DNA from: Algoriphagus sp. A40
GTDB taxonomy: Bacteria > Bacteroidota > Bacteroidia > Cytophagales > Cyclobacteriaceae
Length of the DNA stretch: 64,000 bases
Assembly (NCBI RefSeq): GCF_002002735.1
Contig: NZ_MUNY01000028.1
Coordinates: 18,824 to 82,823, forward strand
Reading direction: 5' to 3'
Shown: in pieces, positions 43,010 to 50,155 of the stretch
Layout of the letters: the number at the start of each line of letters is the position of its first letter
Numbering within the stretch: the stretch's first letter is position 1
Position numbers and translations under genes: made by a program
The notes under the pieces: generated by a model
Told to the model about the DNA's origin: nothing
Database searches by the model: none
What the model saw: only the letters and a program-made list of their open reading frames with translations

Positions 43010-43042
43010 AGACCTGGCAGGTTTCGAAAACCTGCCAGGTTT
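43010..43042. repeat. 33-bp palindromic repeat, copy 2
   Basis: ACCTGGCAGGTTT/AAACCTGCCAGGT (43012-43024 with 43028-43040) is the same family as the copy at 42430, with a two-base change at the centre. It lies between the HupE-like stop and the lipoprotein start. Confidence 0.75.
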
Positions 43043-43083
43043 AAACTGGAAAAATGGAATAAGTGGTGAATGTTTGCTGGATT

Positions 43084-43662
43084 TTACCAGAATTTGGTCT
43101 CCAGCATCAGCATGCAAGCCACGCCCAACACAAAGGCTGAAACGATCAGTGTCCATTCTTTGCGGCTGACACCAGCCAGGCTAAGCAGAGAAGTTGCCAA
43201 CAGAAAAGCTGATACAATAACGATTTGCCCGACTTCCAGTCCTATATTAAATGCCAACAGGGGTTGCCAGATGCTGGACTCTTTGCCGAGCAGTTCCTTC
43301 AGGTAATTGGAAAAACCCAGCCCGTGGATCAGGCCAAAAAACACCGCAAAGATATAATTGAGGGGTATTCCTTTGCCATTGGAAGGTTTGGGTTTGAAGA
43401 TGGAAACCAATGCCGTAATTGCGATGGTGACCGGAATCAGAAATTCGATGACTTCGGATCTGACCTGGATGACATTGAATGTGGCCAATGCCAGTGTAAG
43501 AGAATGTCCTATGGTGAATGCCGTGACGAGGATGAGGATCTTTTTCCAATCCCGCGCCACATAAATTGCGCAAAGGGCCAAAATAAACAGGATATGGTCA
43601 AAGCCCCGGATGTCCAGAATATGCTGAAGTCCAAGCTTGAAATACAACTGAAATAAATTCAT
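43084..43662 (-). CDS. HupE/UreJ-like membrane protein
   Basis: A 192-aa inner-membrane protein with about six hydrophobic segments. The conserved histidine motifs GFDHILFIL, FTIGHSLTLAL and GLIHGLGFSNYL match the HupE/UreJ_2-type families, which include nickel or cobalt permeases. No urease or hydrogenase gene is in the window. It is divergent from the DUF6702-like gene (starts 83 bases apart). Metal transport is family knowledge, not shown here. Confidence 0.82.
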   Translation of the reverse strand: MNLFQLYFKLGLQHILDIRGFDHILFILALCAIYVARDWKKILILVTAFTIGHSLTLALATFNVIQVRSEVIEFLIPVTIAITALVSIFKPKPSNGKGIPLNYIFAVFFGLIHGLGFSNYLKELLGKESSIWQPLLAFNIGLEVGQIVIVSAFLLATSLLSLAGVSRKEWTLIVSAFVLGVACMLMLETKFW

Positions 43663-43745
43663 GATGGGGTGATACTTCCGCTATTGAAGTAAATTGCCGC
43701 AATAATACTGGATTAATCCCACATAAGGCACATTGAGCTGACCAA

Positions 43746-44243
43746 ATGCAACACTTTTACATTTCGTTGATTTTCCCGGTTTGGATGGCTCTCGTTCATC
43801 CTTTTTTTATCAGCTTAACCGAAATGAGCTATAATTCTGAAAAGGGTAAAATGGAGATTTCCCAGAAGATTTTTTGGGATGACCTCGAGGTGGGACTGAG
43901 TAATCATTTTGGGGAAAAGGTGAATTTTCTTCAGCCAAAAGACAAAGCCACTTTGGACCGCCAGGTCAAAACCTACCTGGAGAAACACAATCAGATCCTG
44001 GTCAACGGAAAATCTATTACTCTGAATCTGCTGGGCTATGAAGTGGATGGCGAGGCGGCTTGGTTTTACCTGGAATCCTCACCTGTCGATCTTCCCAAAT
44101 CGGTCGAAGTCACTAATACCCTTTTATTGTCAGACAGACCGGGCCAGCAAAATATTGTTCATGTCTATAACCAGTCCAAATCTCCGAGAAGTCTCCTGCT
44201 CAGCGAGGGAAATGAAAAAGGTAAGATTGAATTTCAGAAGTGA
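43746..44243 (+). CDS. DUF6702-like secreted protein
   Basis: A 165-aa protein with an N-terminal hydrophobic stretch (FYISLIFPVWMALVHPFFISL), then a beta-rich body (EMSYNSEKGKMEISQKIFWDDLEVGL...GKSITLNLLGYEVDGEAAWFYLES). It resembles the DUF6702 family, whose members sit next to HupE-type proteins in Bacteroidota, as here (divergent neighbours). VHPFF supplies a histidine that could touch a metal. Function unknown. Confidence 0.75.
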   Translation: MQHFYISLIFPVWMALVHPFFISLTEMSYNSEKGKMEISQKIFWDDLEVGLSNHFGEKVNFLQPKDKATLDRQVKTYLEKHNQILVNGKSITLNLLGYEVDGEAAWFYLESSPVDLPKSVEVTNTLLLSDRPGQQNIVHVYNQSKSPRSLLLSEGNEKGKIEFQK

Positions 44244-44261
44244 GAAATAAGAGGCAAGAAA

Positions 44262-44294
44262 AAAAGCCGCCAGACCTCAATCTGACGGCTTTTT
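44262..44294. terminator. Bidirectional terminator between DUF6702-like gene and glyS
   Basis: AAAAGCCG/CGGCTTTT (44262-44269 with 44286-44293), extended by CAGA/TCTG (44271-44274 with 44281-44284) over one mismatch. The T run (plus) and A run (minus side) fit termination of both convergent genes. Confidence 0.85.
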
Positions 44295-44325
44295 AAATCC
44301 GAAATCACAAATCCGAAACCCGAAA

Positions 44326-45792
44326 TCAGAGTTTCTCAAAAATCCTTCTGAAGCTGGTTGCCTCGGCGATTCGGCCATGGAGTTCGGAGATAGCAATTCG
44401 CTCCTGCTCGGTGGTGTCGCGGTGACGGATAGTCACAGTATTGTCTTCCAAAGTCTGGTGATCTACGGCGATACAGAACGGCGTGCCAATCAGATCCTGA
44501 CGTGCATAGCGCTTTCCGATTGAAGCTGCATCTTCGTAGATGATGTTGAAGTCGTACTTCAGCAATTCCACGATTTCCTTTGCCTTTTCCGGCAAGCCGT
44601 CTTTCTTCACGATCGGAAGGATGGCGGCTTTCACCGGAGCGATGGCAGGATGAAACTTCAGATAAGTTCTGCTTTTCTCCTCTGAAGATTCCTCAGTGTA
44701 GGCATTGCAAAGCGTCAAGAGGAACAATCGATCCGCACCGATGGAGGTTTCGATCACATACGGGATGTAGTTTTGATTGATTTCCGGATCGAAGTACTGC
44801 TGCTTTTTCTTGGAAAACTCCTGGTGGGATTTCAGGTCAAAGTCTGTTCTAGAGTGAATTCCCTCCACTTCTTTGAACCCAAATGGAAACTCAAACTCGA
44901 TGTCCATCGCAGCATTTGCATAGTGAGCGAGTTTTTCGTGATCGTGCTTTTTGAGCTTTTCCGCAGGGGTACCCAAGGCCAAATGCCATTTCATACGAGT
45001 CTCAGACCAGTAGGCGTACCAGTCCATTTCGGTGCCAGGACGAATGAAAAACTGCATCTCCATTTGTTCAAATTCACGCATCCGGAAGATAAACTGCCGC
45101 GCCACGATCTCATTTCGGAAAGCCTTTCCGATCTGAGCTATCCCAAAAGGAACTTTCATTCGTGCCGTTTTCTGCACGTTGAGGAAATTGACAAAAATCC
45201 CCTGAGCTGTCTCAGGACGCAAATAAATGGTGGAGGAATCTTCCGCTACGGAACCCACTTGGGTTGAAAACATCAGGTTAAACTGACGTACATCGGTCCA
45301 GTTGGAGGTGCCGCTGATCGGACATTTGATGCCTTCGTTGGTGATCAGGTCACGGACTCCGTCCAAATCTTCTGCTTCAAGCAATCGCGCCAAAGCAGCA
45401 GTCAAGGACTTTCCTTTCTCCGCTTGACCTTCTTTTTCAAGTTTGGCTGCATGTTCTTCTACCAAGACATCGGCTCGGTATCGCTTTTTGCTATCTTTGT
45501 TGTCGATCATCGGATCGTTGAAGCTGTCCACGTGACCGGAAGCTTTCCAGGTGGTCGGATGCATGAATATCGATGCATCAATTCCGACGATATTGTCCTG
45601 CACGCGAGTCATGGTTTCCCACCAAAGACGCTTCAGGTTATTTTTCAATTCAACTCCGTAAGCCCCGTAATCATACACTGCCTGCAGGCCGTCGTAGATT
45701 TCAGAACTTGGGTACACAAACCCATACTCCTTGGCATGGGAAATAATATCTTTCAATTGAGCATTTTCGCCCGGGGTCTCTGTCTTTGCCAT
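44326..45792 (-). CDS. glyS: Glycyl-tRNA synthetase, dimeric class II type
   Basis: Charges tRNA-Gly. Class II motifs are TARMKVPFGIAQIGKAFRNEI with ARQFIFRMREFEQMEMQFF (motif 2) and ETSIGADRLFLLTLCNAY (motif 3), together with the RPETAQGIFVNF block. The anticodon-binding domain follows (PAIAPVKAAILPIVKKDG). ATG 45792 (488 aa) is preferred over TTG 45801 because a TATTTTTG box ends 6 bases before it. This is the alpha2 form, not the E. coli GlyQS type. Confidence 0.96.
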   Translation of the reverse strand: MAKTETPGENAQLKDIISHAKEYGFVYPSSEIYDGLQAVYDYGAYGVELKNNLKRLWWETMTRVQDNIVGIDASIFMHPTTWKASGHVDSFNDPMIDNKDSKKRYRADVLVEEHAAKLEKEGQAEKGKSLTAALARLLEAEDLDGVRDLITNEGIKCPISGTSNWTDVRQFNLMFSTQVGSVAEDSSTIYLRPETAQGIFVNFLNVQKTARMKVPFGIAQIGKAFRNEIVARQFIFRMREFEQMEMQFFIRPGTEMDWYAYWSETRMKWHLALGTPAEKLKKHDHEKLAHYANAAMDIEFEFPFGFKEVEGIHSRTDFDLKSHQEFSKKKQQYFDPEINQNYIPYVIETSIGADRLFLLTLCNAYTEESSEEKSRTYLKFHPAIAPVKAAILPIVKKDGLPEKAKEIVELLKYDFNIIYEDAASIGKRYARQDLIGTPFCIAVDHQTLEDNTVTIRHRDTTEQERIAISELHGRIAEATSFRRIFEKL

Positions 45793-45798
45793 AGGCCG

Positions 45799-45806
45799 CA
45801 AAAATA
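45799..45806 (-). promoter_or_regulatory. -7 box (TATTTTTG) 6 bases before the glyS ATG
   Basis: On the minus strand TATTTTTG matches TAnnTTTG and ends 6 bases upstream of ATG 45792, which places the likely transcription start at or next to the start codon. No well-spaced -33 TTTG was found. Confidence 0.4.
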
Positions 45807-45876
45807 AAGAAACAAATTGATTTGAAGCAGGATGTAAATTTCCATTTCCGGCTTAAAACCTGCTTTTATTCAAAAA

Positions 45877-45905
45877 AAGCCACAACCCAGATAGGATTGT
45901 GGCTT
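45877..45905 (-). terminator. Terminator after the porin-like gene
   Basis: AAGCCACAA/TTGTGGCTT (45877-45885 with 45897-45905) is followed on the minus strand by a run of Ts (plus-strand A run 45872-45878). It lies 22 bases past the stop at 45927. Confidence 0.85.
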
Positions 45906-45926
45906 GGTTTACTGGATAGGATTGAT

Positions 45927-46367
45927 TTATCTAAAAGTGTATTTAAATCCAATACCACCTCTAAGATAGCTATCGTGATGACTTGCAAAAACTGGGGCAG
46001 CTTCGATTAAGAAACCAAAATTTTTCGAACTGAAAGGCTTGATGAGTACACCAAAAGGAATTGCAAAATACACATCATCATGATGTTCATGCTTATCATT
46101 CCTGTGATAGTCTCCAAAAAGGCCAAGAGCAGCCCCGACATAAGCGTTGACTTCACTCTTTCTGACAAAATTATACCCACCCATCAATTCAAGACCTATG
46201 TTGTCGCCTAAACCCAATCGTGCTTCTCCGAAAAATTCTTTATCCGGATCGGTACCGACTGTGATGAATGTACGGGTATTTTGAAAGTTGATTCCTGCAC
46301 TGACCTGGGCCTCAGCCATAGACACAATTCCCATCAGGAAAAAGGCGAGAAATAATAATTTTTTCAT
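45927..46367 (-). CDS. Small outer-membrane beta-barrel protein
   Basis: A 146-aa porin-family-type protein with a signal peptide (MKKLLFLAFFLMGIVSMAEAQ) and alternating strands (RLGLGDNIGLELMGGYNFVRK, VNAYVGAALGLFG), ending in GGIGFKYTFR, the C-terminal aromatic signal for barrel insertion. A histidine-rich loop (YHRNDKHEHHDDVYF) may bind metal. It is probably an 8-strand barrel. No transport role is assignable. Confidence 0.78.
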   Translation of the reverse strand: MKKLLFLAFFLMGIVSMAEAQVSAGINFQNTRTFITVGTDPDKEFFGEARLGLGDNIGLELMGGYNFVRKSEVNAYVGAALGLFGDYHRNDKHEHHDDVYFAIPFGVLIKPFSSKNFGFLIEAAPVFASHHDSYLRGGIGFKYTFR

Positions 46368-46420
46368 GACAATTGGATGTTGTTTGGACTACCAATCAGA
46401 CAAAGTCTAAGCCAATCCAA

Positions 46421-47467
46421 TTACCAATTGCCTTCTAATTGGGTAATTCTTCTGCCTTCCTGAGCGCTTTTGAAGGCTGTTTCGATGATTTTCAACACCG
46501 AAATTGTCTGAGACAAAGTCACTTGGAGTGGCGTTTCTTTCAAAATAGCATCAGCTACATTTTTATAAAAAATCCTGTAATCTCCGGGCAAAGTCGGATA
46601 AGTAAGGGTTTCATTTTCTAAATAAACCTTCCCCCACCGATCTTCGGGATCGACTCCCCAGTTTGGTCCTTCCGGTATTTTGCCGTCTTTAAAAGCCTGC
46701 TCCTGTGCATCCAAAAAGAATTTTTGGAAAGATCCATTTTGGCCCAAAAGCAGGAATTTCGGAGTTGGGACATTGACCAATACCCCAGCGGTGACTCGTG
46801 CTTTTAATCCCGGATAATACAGTGAAATGTCAAAAAAATCGTCTGCAACAGCATTCATTCGCTGTTTTTGGATGTCGGCAAAGATTGCTTCCGGCTTTCC
46901 GAAAAGCAGCACGACCTGATCGATCAGGTGAGATCCAAGGTCGAAGGTAATCCCGTTTCCGGGCACTTCTTTTTCTCTCCAGTTTTCGGAAACATTCGGT
47001 CTGAACCGGTCAAAATGCGATTCCAGGTAGACCAAGTCTCCAAGAGTTTTTTCGGCTACCAGCTGTTGCAATGTCCGGAAGTCTCCATCGTACCTGCGGT
47101 TGTGAAAGACGCTGCAAACCAGGTTCTTTTCAGCGGCGATTTTTTCCAACTCTTCAGCCTCAAATGAATTGATCGTCACAGGTTTGTCCACCACCACATG
47201 CTTGCCTGCTAAAAGGCATTGCTTGGCCATCGGAAAATGAAACTCATTTGGGGTGGTGATGCAGATCAAGTCTGCTGCATCAGCTTCCAACAATTCCTCG
47301 AGGCTTCGAAAAGTCCTCACTTTGGGGAATTTTCCCTCACACCGATTCCCATTGCGCTCCACAATTGCCACAAAATCCAGATCAGGGCACACTGAGATCA
47401 GTGGAGCGTGCATTTTTTCTGCCACAGAACCATAGCCCACCAAGGCAGTTCGGATTTGTTTATTCAT
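46421..47467 (-). CDS. Gfo/Idh/MocA-family oxidoreductase
   Basis: A 348-aa NAD(P)-dependent sugar or polyol dehydrogenase-like protein. The Rossmann start RTALVGYGSVAEKMHAPL and the HVVVDKPVTINSFEAEEL block (EKP-type lysine) are typical; YLESHFDRFRP and FDLGSHLIDQV carry the catalytic-region residues. It follows the response regulator by 12 bases and may be the last gene of the signalling operon, or just a neighbour. Substrate unknown. Confidence 0.9.
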   Translation of the reverse strand: MNKQIRTALVGYGSVAEKMHAPLISVCPDLDFVAIVERNGNRCEGKFPKVRTFRSLEELLEADAADLICITTPNEFHFPMAKQCLLAGKHVVVDKPVTINSFEAEELEKIAAEKNLVCSVFHNRRYDGDFRTLQQLVAEKTLGDLVYLESHFDRFRPNVSENWREKEVPGNGITFDLGSHLIDQVVLLFGKPEAIFADIQKQRMNAVADDFFDISLYYPGLKARVTAGVLVNVPTPKFLLLGQNGSFQKFFLDAQEQAFKDGKIPEGPNWGVDPEDRWGKVYLENETLTYPTLPGDYRIFYKNVADAILKETPLQVTLSQTISVLKIIETAFKSAQEGRRITQLEGNW

Positions 47468-47479
47468 CGCAAAATTGGA

Positions 47480-48106
47480 TTAAAGGTGCATTTCATTGAC
47501 CTTCTTGATCAACTCGATTCGGGAGGAGACTTGCAGTTTTTGATGGATATTTTTGCGGTGAGTCTCTATGGTCTGAATACTCAAGCTCAATTGATCTGCA
47601 ATATCGCGGTTGAGCAATCCATCGCTGATCAGTTTCAGGATTTGGGTTTCTCTTCTGGAAAGCCGGTATTTTTCCCGAAAAGCGTCAAAGAAAGGGGTGA
47701 CATCTGATTGCTGAATTACCCGTTTGAAATCCATTAGGAAGCGACCTTCATGGACTTCAATGATGGTGAATATCAGTTCGTCAGGATCAGCATCCTTCAG
47801 TATAAAAGCATCGGCACCGAGGCTGGCGCATTCCTTAAAAATCTTTTCCTCGTCATACATCGACAGGACGATTACCTTGAGGTTGGGATGGTGTTTTTTG
47901 CAGTGACGGAGTACCCCAAAACCATCAACGATGGGCATGTTGAGGTCTGTTAAGACCAAATCCACTTCCTCGCTGTCCAAATATTCCAACAATTCTTTCC
48001 CGTTTGGAAACAGCCCGGTGACCAAAAAACCCTCATGTTCTTCGATAAGTCCTTCGAGTCCTTTTGCAAATAACTTGTGGTCGTCAGCCAGGGCGATCCG
48101 GATCAT
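47480..48106 (-). CDS. NarL/LuxR-family response regulator
   Basis: A two-component regulator of 208 aa. The receiver has D8/D9 (ALADDH), phosphoacceptor D54 (LVLTDLNMP) and the KDADP lysine region; the LuxR-type HTH (LSRRETQILKLISDGLLNRDIADQLSLS...) spans about 148-208. The partner is the histidine kinase gene 71 bases upstream on the same strand. A near-match -7 sequence (TATATTTC) lies just before the start codon, so it may also have its own promoter. Confidence 0.95.
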   Translation of the reverse strand: MIRIALADDHKLFAKGLEGLIEEHEGFLVTGLFPNGKELLEYLDSEEVDLVLTDLNMPIVDGFGVLRHCKKHHPNLKVIVLSMYDEEKIFKECASLGADAFILKDADPDELIFTIIEVHEGRFLMDFKRVIQQSDVTPFFDAFREKYRLSRRETQILKLISDGLLNRDIADQLSLSIQTIETHRKNIHQKLQVSSRIELIKKVNEMHL

Positions 48107-48177
48107 TTTTTGAAATATAGGTTTGGGGAGAAAGCGAGATTGAAATACTAAAGATTTTGGAAATTAGGTTACTTAAT

Positions 48178-48933
48178 TCAAAAAGGCAACTTTAATGTTA
48201 TTTGAGTTCCTTTTCCGACTTTAGATGTCAGGCTAAATTTCCCCCCGATCGTCTCCATTCGCTTCTTGAGGTTGGACATACCGCTTCCCTGAGATTGGTG
48301 GTTTGTGTCAAAACCTTTCCCGTCATCCCTGATTTCTATCGTTCGGGAAGTGCCGTTTTTGGACACCAGAATAGTGATTTTGTCGGGATGGGCGTGTTTG
48401 ATCGCATTGTTCAGACATTCCTGGATTACCCGGATCAGAACCAGTTTATGGTCTTTGTTCAGCTCCAAAAAGGATCCGTCGGATTCCAGAGCCGTTTGGC
48501 AAAAGCCGGTGGACTGTATTTTTTCCAATTGCTGTCGGATAAAATCATCCAGGGAGACAGACTCAACCCAGTCCAGATTAAGTGTTTTGGAGAGAGTCCG
48601 GACTTCTTTGATGATCTGATTGATGTATTCCTTGCCTTCCGACTGTTTTTCCGGTTTGGAGGAGTTGAGGTTGAGTTTGGCTAGGGAGAGTAACTGACCG
48701 ATATTGTCATGCAGCTCCCTTCCGATTTGGGTGAGGGTTTCCTGTTGGATTTCGTTTTCTACATTGAGCAGGGTTTTTTCATTTTCGTCTTTAATCTGAG
48801 TAAGCTTTTGGCGGTTTTGAACTTGGCGCTGTCGGTGGAGGACGACCATTGCCACGACAAAAAGCGACATCAGGAATGCAAAGAATATCCCACCAAAAAG
48901 AATTAAGATAAATTGACTTTCCTGCTCAGACAT
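48178..48933 (-). CDS. Single-pass sensor histidine kinase, HisKA_3 type
   Basis: A NarX-like kinase of 251 aa with one N-terminal membrane helix (FILILFGGIFFAFLMSLFVVAMVVL), a coiled coil, phosphoacceptor H75 (GRELHDNIGQLLSL), and an HATPase with N box (IQECLNNAIKHA) and G boxes (DDGKGF, GSGMSNLKKR). It has no extracellular sensor domain. It overlaps the upstream multi-pass membrane gene by 8 bases, so that protein may be its sensor (inference). Confidence 0.93.
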   Translation of the reverse strand: MSEQESQFILILFGGIFFAFLMSLFVVAMVVLHRQRQVQNRQKLTQIKDENEKTLLNVENEIQQETLTQIGRELHDNIGQLLSLAKLNLNSSKPEKQSEGKEYINQIIKEVRTLSKTLNLDWVESVSLDDFIRQQLEKIQSTGFCQTALESDGSFLELNKDHKLVLIRVIQECLNNAIKHAHPDKITILVSKNGTSRTIEIRDDGKGFDTNHQSQGSGMSNLKKRMETIGGKFSLTSKVGKGTQITLKLPF

Positions 48934-49645
48934 GGATGATCTCTAGTTGGAATCGATCTTTAATCAATGGCGAATAAATGCCAAAACAAAGCAAAAGGTT
49001 GCACAGGAGTGTCATATGCCTGGGAATCTGTATGACCATGTAATAAATATCCAAATGATAGGTGTAGAGGTATTTGAAAGAAATATAGACCATAAAGGAG
49101 GAGGAAAAATAGAATAAAATCGCAGTGGATGCCCAAAAGCTAAATTCCTTTAAGGGATCAATTTCTAAGAACTCATCTATTGTAATTAATTCAAAAAAAT
49201 ACAACCCACAGCAACATAGGATCAAAACAGTATTCAAAAATGAAATGTATTCCCCGCTGTCATTGTAATGCACGAATCCTGTAAGATGCAAAACCAGGGA
49301 AATCAAAAGAAAAAGCACAATGAAAATGTTTACCATTTTTTTGTGACTTTCTCTTTTGAGAAAACTCCCGATCAAAAGCATAAACAAAACCGCTGCTACA
49401 TGTGCGTTGAACAGGTTATAAACCCATAGGTTTACTATTTTTTGGGAGCTTACAAATGTTGCAACCAATTCATAGAAGCCAACAGTCACCAAAATTTCAA
49501 GGCAGAACTTCAGGGGCTCATTTTTTCTTTTCTCTTTTGAAAGTTGTAAATAACCAAATAGTCCAGCAATAGCAAACCCTACTAATAACAATGGGTAATA
49601 GCCAAGTCTGTCATAAAATAGGTCGAGATTTACTGCTTTCATCAT
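48926..49645 (-). CDS. Multi-pass membrane protein coupled to the histidine kinase
   Basis: A 239-aa integral membrane protein with about seven hydrophobic segments and few charges in them; CCCGLYFF and FHVHY-type polar sites (LTGFVHYND) occur in loops. I recognise no family. The 8-base overlap with the kinase gene and shared strand suggest it supplies signal input to the kinase, which lacks its own sensor. An ATG at 49642 is an alternative start. Confidence 0.75.
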   Translation of the reverse strand: MMKAVNLDLFYDRLGYYPLLLVGFAIAGLFGYLQLSKEKRKNEPLKFCLEILVTVGFYELVATFVSSQKIVNLWVYNLFNAHVAAVLFMLLIGSFLKRESHKKMVNIFIVLFLLISLVLHLTGFVHYNDSGEYISFLNTVLILCCCGLYFFELITIDEFLEIDPLKEFSFWASTAILFYFSSSFMVYISFKYLYTYHLDIYYMVIQIPRHMTLLCNLLLCFGIYSPLIKDRFQLEIIHV

Positions 49646-49651
49646 TTGTAT

Positions 49652-50020
49652 TTATTGGCAGGTAGGAGGACAGGTAGTGCCTTTGTCATAGTATTGGTCT
49701 CCTCCTTGGATATCGCCCGATCGGGTGGCTTCAGGGCTGGCATTGATGGAAGAATAGACCAAGCCGAGTCGGCCTACATAAAGATCTGCATCGGCGCCGT
49801 ATAACTTCTCGGCGACATCTTTGGTAAATTCAGTAAAGTGAAACTTGATGCCGGTCACACCGTCTTGGCCCAAGACTTCCATCAGGTCTTCCTTGGTGTA
49901 GGCAATCCAATTGGTCTGGTCTTCGATGTCGTGCTTGTTGCCTTTGCCTGGTTTGCCTTTTTTAATTTCTTTGTCATACTTCGCTTTCATTTTTTCGAAG
50001 TCTTCTTTGCTGATTTGCAT
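49652..50020 (-). CDS. Small soluble protein with C-terminal CPPTC, 122 aa
   Basis: A cytoplasmic-looking protein with a lysine-rich N-terminus (MQISKEDFEKMKAKYDKEIKKGKPGKGNK), then TNWIAYTKEDLMEVLGQ and GIKFHFTEFTKDVAEKLYG, ending in GTTCPPTCQ. I recall the N-terminal pattern from unnamed Bacteroidota proteins. It lies 6 bases upstream of the membrane protein and so leads the operon with the kinase and regulator. Two terminal cysteines could bind metal or form a disulfide. Function unknown. Confidence 0.75.
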   Translation of the reverse strand: MQISKEDFEKMKAKYDKEIKKGKPGKGNKHDIEDQTNWIAYTKEDLMEVLGQDGVTGIKFHFTEFTKDVAEKLYGADADLYVGRLGLVYSSINASPEATRSGDIQGGDQYYDKGTTCPPTCQ

Positions 50021-50104
50021 GGTAAAATGGGTTGTTTAGAAAAGTTTGAAGATGAAAATTTTTGTGTTTGAAAAGATAATGGATTTTGTGGGAATGGGAC
50101 AAAA

Positions 50105-50134
50105 AAAAGGAACGGGAGGCATCCCGTTCCTTTT
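50105..50134 (-). terminator. Terminator after secDF
   Basis: A perfect 13-bp stem AAAAGGAACGGGA/TCCCGTTCCTTTT (50105-50117 with 50122-50134) with loop GGCA is followed on the minus strand by a T run. It lies 21 bases past the secDF stop. Confidence 0.9.
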
Positions 50135-50155
50135 ATTGGATATATGAAGGAAAGC

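Noticed and set aside
42461..43156. N-terminal extension of the 145-aa lipoprotein to 43156
   Set aside because: It crosses the palindromic repeat and overlaps the HupE-like gene; the signal peptide with lipobox starts at ATG 42898.
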